Source: Paenibacillus sp. MMS20-IR301 (GTDB lineage: Bacteria > Bacillota > Bacilli > Paenibacillales > Paenibacillaceae). Taken from it: a stretch of 64,000 nucleotides of DNA. The notes beneath the pieces are model-generated. The model ran no database searches, had not been told where the DNA came from, and worked only from the letters and a program-made list of their open reading frames with translations. Shown piece after piece: positions 1 through 8,500 of this stretch. The stretch's first letter is position 1. Each line of letters starts with the position of its first letter. The position numbers and the translations under genes were made by a program. The stretch is from contig NZ_CP135275.1 of assembly GCF_032302195.1 (NCBI RefSeq), forward strand, positions 2,046,001 through 2,110,000, read 5' to 3'.

Positions 1-1
1 G

Positions 2-934
2 TTATAGTAGGAATGATTCCAGCTCGAAATATTTCCCCGACACCAGATCATTCAGAATCTCAATATAAGCCGCCATGATCTCACTCGGCCTGCGGTCCTT
101 GTGGGCAATCCAGCCGACAGAGAACACTTCCCTGCTGTCAAAAGGAATCGTCACCAGCCCCGCATCAATCAGCTCTGAGGCCATAATGCCCGTGCCTATC
201 GTATACGAACTGCTTCCCAGCAGCAGGTGAGTCAGGGTAGCCCGGTCAGTAACCTTAATATTCTTCTCAATCTGTGTGAAGCTAAGCATCTCTTCCGCGA
301 AATGAAGGGAATTGTTATCCCCCTGCTCAAAGGTAATGTAGGGATACGGCAAGATATCCTCCGTGCTGATCCGCTCTTTAGCAGCCAGAGCATGTCCGGC
401 CCGCACATACACATGCGGATTCGTATTGAACAGCGGAGTGAACTTCAGATTCCCGTCACTGAACAGCTTGTTCATCACCTTATAATTACTCTCGTTAATA
501 TACAGAATGCCGATATCACTGCGCAGCGTACGCACATCCTCGATAATCTCGAAGGTCTGTGTCTCCCGCAGGCTGAAATTATACTCCTCCACCTTGCTCT
601 CATTCATCAGCTTCACAAAAGCGTCCGTAACAAACGCATAATGCTGGGTGGAGACTGCGAAGTACATCGGGCTGCGCTTTTTGCCGGTATAGCGGTTCTC
701 CATAAATTCGGTTTGTTCAATAATCTGCCGGGCGTAGCCCAGAAATTCCATACCTTCCGCAGAGATGCTGATCCCCCTGTTGTTGCGTTCGAAGATGGTT
801 ATCCCCAGTTCGCTCTCCAGCTCCTTGATCGCATTGGAGAGGCTGGGCTGGGACACAAACAACCGTTTGGCCGCTTCATTCATAGAGCCGCTGTTCGCAA
901 TCTCGATCGCGTAGCGGAGCTGCTGCAATGTCAA
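2..934 (-). CDS. LysR-family transcriptional regulator
   Basis: About 310 residues, the usual LysR length. The N-terminal winged helix-turn-helix is clear (TLQQLRYAIEIANSGSMNEA, then SQPSLSNAIKELE), followed by a two-lobed effector-binding region. The frame stays open to a TTG at 955, but I prefer the TTG at 934, because it gives the typical LysR opening (M-TLQQLRY) and sits behind a GGGGGAAGAGG ribosome site. The stop codon lies at the very edge of the window, so the gene is complete. No divergent partner gene is visible upstream and the target is unknown. The family assignment is secure; the ligand is not. Confidence 0.9.
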   Translation of the reverse strand: MTLQQLRYAIEIANSGSMNEAAKRLFVSQPSLSNAIKELESELGITIFERNNRGISISAEGMEFLGYARQIIEQTEFMENRYTGKKRSPMYFAVSTQHYAFVTDAFVKLMNESKVEEYNFSLRETQTFEIIEDVRTLRSDIGILYINESNYKVMNKLFSDGNLKFTPLFNTNPHVYVRAGHALAAKERISTEDILPYPYITFEQGDNNSLHFAEEMLSFTQIEKNIKVTDRATLTHLLLGSSSYTIGTGIMASELIDAGLVTIPFDSREVFSVGWIAHKDRRPSEIMAAYIEILNDLVSGKYFELESFLL

Positions 935-1012
935 ACCTCTTCCCCCTCTAATCAAGGACTATTTCCATATTAAAATATCCTGGCACACCCCGGTGTAGTC
1001 AGCGTACCGCTG

Positions 1013-2134
1013 TTACTGTGTCCGCTTTTTGCCGGCATCGATTTTGGACGGGTCCAGCCCTTCCCAGATATTCTTGATATCCGCCTGCTCGGGATGCTCG
1101 AACACCAGGAATGCCGTAGGCAGATAACGTTCCCCGTACTGCGATGACGGCTTGTTAAGAATCTCGTTGTCCTTCACCAGCACAGTTGATGATCCGCCGT
1201 CCAGATTCGCTGCAATCACCGCACCATGCTTCAGCATGATCTGCTGTACATCATACAGGTTCGCTCCGATGCTGTAGCCGGGCTGTCTGCCGTCGATTAC
1301 CACGAAGATCAGTGCCCCGTCTGCCCGCTGGCCCATCGCCGTTCTTGGCGCAATTCCCCAGCCCTCGGCAGCATTCTTGATCTGGCCTTTACCGTTCACG
1401 ATGATCCGCGGCTGAAAAGTAACCGCCTCCTGCACACCGAGCTTACTCAGCTCATCTAACGTGTAGTTTCCGGCAATCATTTTACCTTCCTTGTCCAGCC
1501 CGACGATCTGCGTAGACTTCTTGCCGCCTAGTCCGTTGTAATACAGCTTCCCTTGCGAGATCACAAGTCCAATCGGCTTAAAGCCATTGCCCTTCCAGTT
1601 CGGATCAGCGAAGCCGCCGCCGTTCACCCCGGCGATTGCCCCTGTCCGGGCGACCATACTGGAGACCTTTTCCCCTGAACCGATTTTATTGGGCACTCCC
1701 AGGCGCACCTTAGTCGGGTCGTTTACGATCATAACATAGCCGCTGTACCCGCTGCCTGTAACCTCTTCAATCTCGACCAGCGGCTTCTCTGGAGCGACAG
1801 GGTCCGGTGCAATGTCATGGGTATCCAACTCATTGCCCATCTCCTGAAACCGCTGATTGTATTCGGTGACCCTGTTCTTCAGCTCGTCCTCACCAATTAT
1901 ATATTTCGCCATATAGCGATGCTGTGTTGTAATCAGTGTATCGGCCAGCAGATAACGTGTATTACGTGCCGACGGAGCCAGATAGAACCAGCTGCCGGCT
2001 GCAATCAGCAGGATGAAACAGATCATAAACACCCGGAATAATGTACGGAAGAATCCCCTTTTCTTCCGCTTGCGGGCCGGTTTCTTCTTCTTGCGGACGG
2101 TGCTGCGCTGCGGTAAAGATGATGCAGAATTCAC
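1013..2134 (-). CDS. Membrane-anchored phosphodiester glycosidase (NAGPA-domain) protein
   Basis: 373 residues from a GTG start 10 nt behind GGGAGG. A very basic N-terminus (many Lys/Arg, residues 10-30) precedes one transmembrane helix (about 32-52), then an extracytoplasmic stalk and a C-terminal NAGPA/DUF2233-type domain. Typical family motifs are visible: AGVNGGGFADP near the domain start and IAANLDGGSSTVLV near its end. Members of this family cleave phosphodiester-linked sugars and are found near exopolysaccharide or wall-polymer genes. No such genes are adjacent here, so the substrate is unknown. The positive-inside N-terminus suggests the catalytic domain faces outside the membrane. 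Confidence 0.8.
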   Translation of the reverse strand: MNSASSLPQRSTVRKKKKPARKRKKRGFFRTLFRVFMICFILLIAAGSWFYLAPSARNTRYLLADTLITTQHRYMAKYIIGEDELKNRVTEYNQRFQEMGNELDTHDIAPDPVAPEKPLVEIEEVTGSGYSGYVMIVNDPTKVRLGVPNKIGSGEKVSSMVARTGAIAGVNGGGFADPNWKGNGFKPIGLVISQGKLYYNGLGGKKSTQIVGLDKEGKMIAGNYTLDELSKLGVQEAVTFQPRIIVNGKGQIKNAAEGWGIAPRTAMGQRADGALIFVVIDGRQPGYSIGANLYDVQQIMLKHGAVIAANLDGGSSTVLVKDNEILNKPSSQYGERYLPTAFLVFEHPEQADIKNIWEGLDPSKIDAGKKRTQ

Positions 2135-2261
2135 TACTGGTTAGCCTCCCTAAACCAAACTGATAATGTATAAATCCATAACTCGCTTAATTCATAATAG
2201 ACGAATCTGGAAGTTTAAAAGTTTCAGTTTGTTAAGATTGCCCGCAGAGCAGCTGTAAGTT

Positions 2262-2783
2262 TCATCTCGATTTTGTTAGATACAGCGTTAACTCATCATC
2301 AACACGGACCTGGCTGCCGGGTTCAGCAGGTATGTTATCATACATCAATCCTCGGCCGTCCGGGATGAAACCGCGTCTGATATACATTCTTTGTGCAGTT
2401 CCATAGCTGGCATACAGCCCGAAGCCGATACCGATTGTCCTAGATCTGGCGAACGCCGCTTCTTCAAGCGCTTCCGCCAATACACTCCCTATCCCGCGGT
2501 GCCTGAAAGGAGGAATAATATCGAAATTCTGAATCTCCGGAATCTGATTGTCTGCAAAATAAGAATACTGCGGCTGAAAAACAACATGCCCCCATCCTGC
2601 AAACTCATGGCCGCGGAACGCAAGCAGTGTCATCCGCTGCCCGGCCAGATTCTCCTTCCAGCATGACTCAATATAGTCCAGCGGCTTGCTCACATCATGC
2701 GATAATAACCCGCCGTGAATGATGGCAATATCGTTATCTCCCATCTGCCGGATCAATACAGGTATGCTCATCGTGTGGTTCAT
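2262..2783 (-). CDS. GNAT-family N-acetyltransferase
   Basis: 173 residues with the GNAT acetyl-CoA binding signature, FRHRGIGSVLAEALEEAAF (about 110-130), after a beta-strand core. The start at 2783 lies immediately behind a purine run; an alternative ATG four codons in is possible. The substrate cannot be read from the sequence. The upstream region carries a motif shared with the TPM-domain gene at 4557 (see the regulatory entry at 2825-2848). The family is certain, the substrate unknown. Confidence 0.8.
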   Translation of the reverse strand: MNHTMSIPVLIRQMGDNDIAIIHGGLLSHDVSKPLDYIESCWKENLAGQRMTLLAFRGHEFAGWGHVVFQPQYSYFADNQIPEIQNFDIIPPFRHRGIGSVLAEALEEAAFARSRTIGIGFGLYASYGTAQRMYIRRGFIPDGRGLMYDNIPAEPGSQVRVDDELTLYLTKSR

Positions 2784-2824
2784 CCCCCTTCAAGAAACTA
2801 TCCTCCACATTATATCTATTATAT

Positions 2825-2848
2825 GCAGAATGGGTATAGTTCCATTGC
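2825..2848 (-). promoter_or_regulatory. Shared upstream motif, copy 1 (GGAACTATA-CCCAT)
   Basis: Read on the minus strand, GGAACTATACCCATTCTGC lies about 45-65 nt upstream of the acetyltransferase start. A nearly identical stretch precedes the TPM-domain gene (4607-4630). GGAAC resembles an ECF sigma -35 element; a TATAAT-like element follows in this copy. What the motif binds is inferred, not known. Confidence 0.35.
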
Positions 2849-2922
2849 GATATCAAGGGCACTTCTGCTCTTATTTCCCCTGTACCAGCAGTAAGCAGAG
2901 CAGCGGCATAGGCGTTTATCCA

Positions 2923-2970
2923 TAAAAAAACAACGCCAGACCTGCCCGCTTCGGGCTGATCTTGACGTTG
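2923..2970 (-). terminator. Rho-independent terminator of the TPM-domain gene
   Basis: On the minus strand a hairpin with arms CAACGTC/GGCGTTG and an inner GCCCGAAGCGGGC is followed by a run of seven T. It lies just downstream of the stop at 2995. Confidence 0.8.
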
Positions 2971-2994
2971 CTGTGGGCATTTTGATAGAAGGCA

Positions 2995-4557
2995 TCAACG
3001 GTGTCTGCCTACACCGCCGCCGCTGCTCGCGCTGCCGCCACCGCCGGAACTGCCGCCTCCACCCGATGAACCGGAGGAGTGCCGGCCGGAGCCGCCGCCG
3101 CTGGATGAACCTCCACCGCCATGGTTCGTTTCCCTGTGGGAGGAAGAGGAACGTCCTGCACCTCCGCCGCTGGAGGAGCCTCCTCCTCCATGGTTCGTTT
3201 CTCTGCGGGACGAAGAGGAACGCCCCGCACCTCCGCCGCCGGATGAACCTCCACCGCCGCGGTTCGTGCCCCAGGAGCTGCTGTGTGAGCTGCCGGAGGA
3301 TGAATCATAATGATGATGCGGCCGGTGTCTGTGTCTTCTTGGTCTATAACCATAACCCGGCTGCCCGGTCCAGACACCGAAGCGGCGGATATTCCGCTGG
3401 CTGTGCGGGTTAATCCGGATTCCATAACGGGCAATATAACGGTTGCGGGCAGCTGCCGCCAGACTGATCAGGCCTACAATGAACAGGAATATTACCATGA
3501 TGGTGATTCCCTTCGCGCCGGATACAGGTGTCAGCGGAGTAGACTCCGCCTGCTTCACAGGGGAAACAGCAGGCTTACTGCCTGTTACTGCTGCTGCAGC
3601 CGGCTTAGTGCTTGCAGAAGCAGCAGCCTGCTCCATAGCCGAGTCTGCTCTGGCCAGGAGGAAGCTGTAGAATGCATTTGCGGTGGCGGTGGCACCGCCG
3701 GCGTAATCTTTTGCCGCAAACCGCGGTTCTAGCATGCTATCCAGAATGCCGCCGATGATGTCATTGGTCAATACTTTATCGACCTTATTACCCTGAAGCA
3801 CATGATAGTTATCTCCGCCGATATCCAGCACCAGCATCACATCATTTGGGCCAGCTGCCACTCCGGCGAATTTATTGTAAGTATAATCCTGCAGCGTCTG
3901 ATTTCCGGAGTTACTGACCGTCACCACATAGACACCGCTGCCTGTCGTCGCCGCATAGCGGTTGCTGGACTGATTCAGATAATCCTTGGTCACCTGCTTG
4001 AACACCCCGGCATTGTCGGAGACATAGTTACGGGAGCCGAGCGTTTCTGTATACACTCCCCCGAGGCGCTGAATTAATGAGCCGTAGGTTTTGCGTGCAC
4101 CGGCGCTGTAATCCTTCTTGGCGAAATCCGGCTCCAGTGACTCAGAGAGGATCTGTGACAGTACATTGTCATTCAGCGTGTCCTCGAGCCCTTTGCCCGG
4201 AACGGCCCAGTAATCGTCATCCTTAATGGAGAGCAGCAGCAGCACGCCGTTATTCTTATCAGCTGAGCCAACCCCCCAGGAATTAAAGAGCGATGTCGCG
4301 TATTCCTCCATCGGAGTTCCATTCGTAGAATCTACCGTAACCAGCACTACTTGGGCGCCGGTCTGCTGATGCAGCTTCACTCCGTAATTAACCATATAAT
4401 TCTCGGTCTTCTGATCAATTACATCCGCGAAATCATTTACATAGAACGACTCCGTATGATCAGGAACTGCAGCCGCAGCCCGGTTAGGTGCAAGCGGCAG
4501 CAGCAGTACAGCTATCAGAATGGTAACCAGCGCTGCCCGTAAACCTTTTAAATTCAT
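2995..4557 (-). CDS. Membrane protein with two TPM domains and Gly/Ser-rich tail
   Basis: 520 residues. A signal peptide (about 1-29, ending RAAAA) is followed by two TPM_phosphatase (YgcG/Psb32-like) domains, roughly 35-165 and 175-300. Both carry the family ending with EPDFAKKDYSAGA or EPRFAAKDYAGGA. After a linker there is one transmembrane helix (about 348-370), a basic/His-rich stretch and a low-complexity Gly/Ser tail built from 23-residue tandem units. Two TPM domains in one chain is less common than one. Family members are linked to membrane-protein quality control or the envelope, but no activity can be assigned here. The gene stands alone, with its own terminator. Confidence 0.8.
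   Translation of the reverse strand: MNLKGLRAALVTILIAVLLLPLAPNRAAAAVPDHTESFYVNDFADVIDQKTENYMVNYGVKLHQQTGAQVVLVTVDSTNGTPMEEYATSLFNSWGVGSADKNNGVLLLLSIKDDDYWAVPGKGLEDTLNDNVLSQILSESLEPDFAKKDYSAGARKTYGSLIQRLGGVYTETLGSRNYVSDNAGVFKQVTKDYLNQSSNRYAATTGSGVYVVTVSNSGNQTLQDYTYNKFAGVAAGPNDVMLVLDIGGDNYHVLQGNKVDKVLTNDIIGGILDSMLEPRFAAKDYAGGATATANAFYSFLLARADSAMEQAAASASTKPAAAAVTGSKPAVSPVKQAESTPLTPVSGAKGITIMVIFLFIVGLISLAAAARNRYIARYGIRINPHSQRNIRRFGVWTGQPGYGYRPRRHRHRPHHHYDSSSGSSHSSSWGTNRGGGGSSGGGGAGRSSSSRRETNHGGGGSSSGGGAGRSSSSHRETNHGGGGSSSGGGSGRHSSGSSGGGGSSGGGGSASSGGGVGRHR
3052..3258. repeat. 69-nt tandem repeat coding for the Gly/Ser tail
   Basis: Units starting at 3121 and 3190 (both begin atggttcg) are closely matched over 69 nt, with a more diverged unit before them and a partial one after 3259. 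The period is a multiple of three, so length changes keep the frame. This is a plausible length-variable site. Confidence 0.7.
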
Positions 4558-4606
4558 TTATACCCCTCCGGCTAGTCATATCTCCTCTATACTATATCGG
4601 TTACGC

Positions 4607-4630
4607 GCAGGATGGGATATAGTTCCATCC
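4607..4630 (-). promoter_or_regulatory. Shared upstream motif, copy 2; possible ECF-type promoter
   Basis: Minus strand: GGAAC, then 16 nt, then CGTAAC, which fits the layout of ECF sigma promoters (GGAAC/TGAAAC -35, 16-nt spacer, CGTA -10). It lies about 70 nt upstream of the TPM-domain gene. Copy 1 (2825-2848) shares the -35 part but not the CGTA. Confidence 0.4.
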
Positions 4631-4683
4631 CTCCTAATCTTGTATCCGAGTCTAGTTAATATATGAGTATTGCCTCCGGAAGA

Positions 4684-5514
4684 TTACTCGTTGTTGAACC
4701 GGTCCGGATGTGACCCGAACCGCCGGCCGGCATTCAGTGCATCCACCCGGGCCATTTCATCCGCAGATAACTCAAAGTCAAAAATATCAGCGTTAGCGGT
4801 AATCCGCTCTTCTTTAACGGATTTGGGAATGGTCACAATTCCGTTCTGCAGATCCCAGCGCAGGATAACCTGAGGCAGGGTTTTATTATGGTGTGCTGCA
4901 ATTTCAGCAATGACCTCGTTGTCCAGCAGATGGCCTTGAGCGAGCGGTGCCCAGGCTTCAATCTGAATTCCCTGCGCCCGGCAATACTCGCGGAGCTCAA
5001 GCTGGCTAAGCAGCGGATGCAGCTCAACCTGGTTCACCATAGGCTTCACCACGGCACTGCCCAAGAGATCCTCCAGATGATCAATCTGGAAGTTTGAGAC
5101 GCCGATTGCCCGGACCTTGCCGTCTGCATACAGCCGCTCAAGCGCCCGCCAGGTGTCCTTATATTTGGCTCTGATCGGCCAGTGCACCAGATACAGATCC
5201 ACATAATCGAGTCCCAGCTTGCTGAGGCTCAGGTCAAAGGCAGCCAGCGTCGATTCATACCCCTGATCGTTATTCCAAACCTTGGTCGTAATGAACAGCT
5301 CTTCGCGGGCAACCCCGGATTCACGGATAGCCTGACCAACACCTTCTTCGTTGCCATATACGGTTGCTGTGTCGATGCTTCTGTAGCCGGCTTTGATCGC
5401 CGCTTTGACCGAGTCAACCACCTCTTGGCCTTCCTGCACCTTGAATACACCCAGACCAAACCATGGCATTTCTACACCGTTTGCTAATTTAGTTGCCGAT
5501 TGTAAATTCAACAT
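4684..5514 (-). CDS. Aldo/keto reductase (YvgN/YtbE type)
   Basis: 276 residues, a full-length AKR TIM barrel. The catalytic tetrad is recognisable: Asp in SIDTATVYGN, Tyr in the same motif, Lys in ITTKVWN and His in LVHWP. The C-terminal phosphate-binding region (IPKSVKEERI) fits NADPH use. Such enzymes reduce aldehydes, including methylglyoxal and sugar aldehydes, in the cytoplasm. It begins 37 nt after the jetC stop on the same strand with no terminator between, so it may be co-transcribed with the jet operon. A functional link is not implied. Confidence 0.9.
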   Translation of the reverse strand: MLNLQSATKLANGVEMPWFGLGVFKVQEGQEVVDSVKAAIKAGYRSIDTATVYGNEEGVGQAIRESGVAREELFITTKVWNNDQGYESTLAAFDLSLSKLGLDYVDLYLVHWPIRAKYKDTWRALERLYADGKVRAIGVSNFQIDHLEDLLGSAVVKPMVNQVELHPLLSQLELREYCRAQGIQIEAWAPLAQGHLLDNEVIAEIAAHHNKTLPQVILRWDLQNGIVTIPKSVKEERITANADIFDFELSADEMARVDALNAGRRFGSHPDRFNNE

Positions 5515-5551
5515 TGCTGAACTACCACCCGTCTATATAAGTTTAATAATA

Positions 5552-8500
5552 CTAGAATAATGAGGCAGGAATCAGCTTGCGGCCGCCCTTAATGAGGGTA
5601 GAATCCAGCGCATCCCCTTTATCCCCGCCAAAATAGAGCTGCCAGTACACGCCAAAACGGATGCTGACATCATTCTTCACGAGCTCCGGCGGCGTAACAA
5701 TCAGCCACTGGAACTTAAGCGCTTTGGATATCTCAAATACCGGATCAAGCACGTTATTGGAGACCATTTCGCCAAACGGGTTATCGTAGAGGAATACCGT
5801 CCAGCCTTTATTCTCGCGGTTGACACGCTTGTGGGTCATAATCATCATCGCCACCAGCAGCTGAACCGACTGGCGCTGGCCTCCGCTGCCGACAGCCTCA
5901 TCTAGCGCTCCGCGGTTGATAACCTCCCAGTCGGAATAATGATATTCTTCCGGGGCGGCATACAGGAAATAATTCTCCGTAACCGGCTTGTACACCTGGA
6001 GTACCGGGAACCGGTTCTGGAGTGCAGCATAGACCATCCGTCCGTCACTGATGAGATCCCGGACGGCCGCCGCCGGCACCTGTTCGATCTTCGGATACTT
6101 CTCCATCAGGCTGCTGATGCAGCGGTTGAAATATTCGCTGACCAGCGGCTCTATATCATCCGTTGTACGCGGAATATTAATATTCTTGTAATTCATGCGT
6201 ACAAGCGGAAACGCATGCCCGTTCTCATTATGAATGATCATCCGGCGTTCCATCCGCTTGAGAATGTCAACAATCTGTACAACCCGTTTCGCCGCCCGTC
6301 CGACCCACAGCTTGCGGGACAGCTCCATATCCTCCTTGTCGCTGCGGATGCTCTCAATCTGATCACGCGAGCTTTGGAGCATGGAATCCAGCACCTGCAG
6401 CGCAACCTGGAAATCGTCCCAGTGAACCGTGTTCAGGCGTTCCTGAATTTTGGTCTCGAGCTCCGGATTCCATCCGGATTTAGCCAGTCTGCCGCTTAGC
6501 GCTGTCTTCTCCTCCTTGACCTTGCGCGAGAGGTCTGCACGCCGGCTGCGGCTTTCCCTGCTGCGCAGCAGCCAGTCTGCAACCAGCGGCTCACAGCTCT
6601 CCCGTACACCTAGCTTCAGCTCTTCCGGCACATCCCGCAGGTGAACACGCTGCTCTACATGCGTATCCATAATTTTACTCTGATTCGCAAGGGTCTGCAG
6701 CCATTGATCCATGGAAGCGAGAGCCTGCTTGCAGGAGTTCAGCAAATGCTCATTCTCGCGGAAGCGGGCGCTGATCTCTTCCTCCTTCTGACTGAGGGAT
6801 TCACGCCAGATTTCTGCGGAACGTTCATGCTTCTCCTTAATGGACTTCTCGGACTTCACCAGCTCCTTCTTAAGGCTGTCCAGCTCCGTCTGGCAGCGGA
6901 TATAGGAGTCGCGGATATGCTGATAATCCTCATCCAGTATAACAGTATCGGACTTCTGCCTTGCTCTGGCCGACTGGATTGCGTCCGGCGGGTCCTGCGG
7001 CTCGGGAGCAGCGCTCCATCCGGCATCGACCTGCTGCAGTACAGCTTCCAGCTCCGCCAGCTGTTCTCCGGCTGCTTTGATCTGGGCAGCTCTGGTACGG
7101 ATCTCCAGCTCATTCCGGCTGAGCGACTGCTGCAGACTCTCGACCGTGCTCAGCAGCTGCAGCAGCTTGTCCTGTACCGCCTCATCCGGTACTTGGCTAT
7201 TCTGTTCTGTCTCCGGTTCAGGTGCAGCAGCAGGTTCGCCCGGGAAATGAATTTCCGGGAACCAGTTCTGCAGTCGCGGAAACACAGAATATTTAGCATC
7301 GCCTATCCACTTCTCCCGCTGGAGAGCGATGGTGTTCATCTCAGCGAAGAGATGCGCCAGCTGCTGATCCAGAGCGGCAATCTCTTTGCTGAGATTAGTC
7401 TTATGATCTGTTGACTGCTGCTTGTCCTTATAGTCCTGCTCCTGCTTCCGGCTCCGTTCACTCCACTCACGAAGCGCTGCAGCCTTAGCCTCATGCCCGG
7501 TGCGCTCCGCTTCACTGTCAGCCAGTCCCCTGGATACTCCTGCCAAGAGCTCTTCATTGCGCGAAAGCTCTGCATTCAATTCATTCAGGCTTTTGCCAAG
7601 CTCCTGCTGTAGAGCCGCTATAGTCTTCTGCCGGGTCCGCAAGCTTACGGTATGCTCACCCTGAAGCAGACGGTCATACTCCTGTCTGGCTGATTTCAGC
7701 TTCGCCAGATAACCTTCGGCGCCCTGCAGCTCTTCCTCCTGCTCCTTCAGTCTGGAGGCGATTCCCCGCTTCCACTCCAGGAAGCGGTCCGGCTGCAGCA
7801 CCATCTGCGGCCCCTGATGGGTAAGCAGCCGGAAGGAGGCTTCAGCCGCGTCAGCCATTTCCTCGCGGATGAATACCGGAACAGGTGATTTGAGCAGAAG
7901 CTCGTTAAGCATATCCGGCTGCAGCCTGGCCGATTCACGCTTGGTGACGATCAGGCCGTACGGCAGCAGCGGATGGCGCTCCAGCTTTTCTTCACGGACC
8001 AGATAAGGCTGGTCGTTAAGATAAGCACTTCCCGTCATGGAGCTGATCTTCAGAGCATCCAGAGCATCCTTTACCGTCACAATATCACTGTTAGGCAGCC
8101 AATAGGCTTCCTGCTGCAGCTCCACATCCAGCAGCTGATGATAATATTCGCGTCTGAGCCGCTTGGTCTGCTGCTCGGCGTCATCCAGTCTGCGGATGAA
8201 CCGCTCCTGGATCAGTGCCTTCGCTTCGAACAATGCCGTCGTTCCCAGCTGCTGATGCTCTTCATACATCTCCAGCAGCACGACCACCTGCGACCAGAGC
8301 TGTGATTCCTTGTTCATCTGGCCTTCCAGCCGCTCAGTAAGCTCTTCTGCCTGGGCATCTGCTCCAAGCAGCTTCTCAGCCAGCCGGGTATGCCTGGTGT
8401 GCAGTGCCAGCTTCTCTTCCTCCGCTGCCCTGCGCTGCTCATTCAGGGCAGTGATATTCTCAGCAGTGGTCCGGGCTGCGATCAGCGTCCGCTGCAGGGC

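Noticed and set aside
227..973. 248-codon open frame on the plus strand opposite the LysR gene
   Set aside because: It is the antisense shadow of a clear LysR coding sequence and has no credible ribosome site or domain.
3009..3434. Minus-strand overlapping frame inside the TPM gene, rich in Ala/Pro
   Set aside because: It is the alternative frame of a GC-rich tandem repeat, with no start signal.
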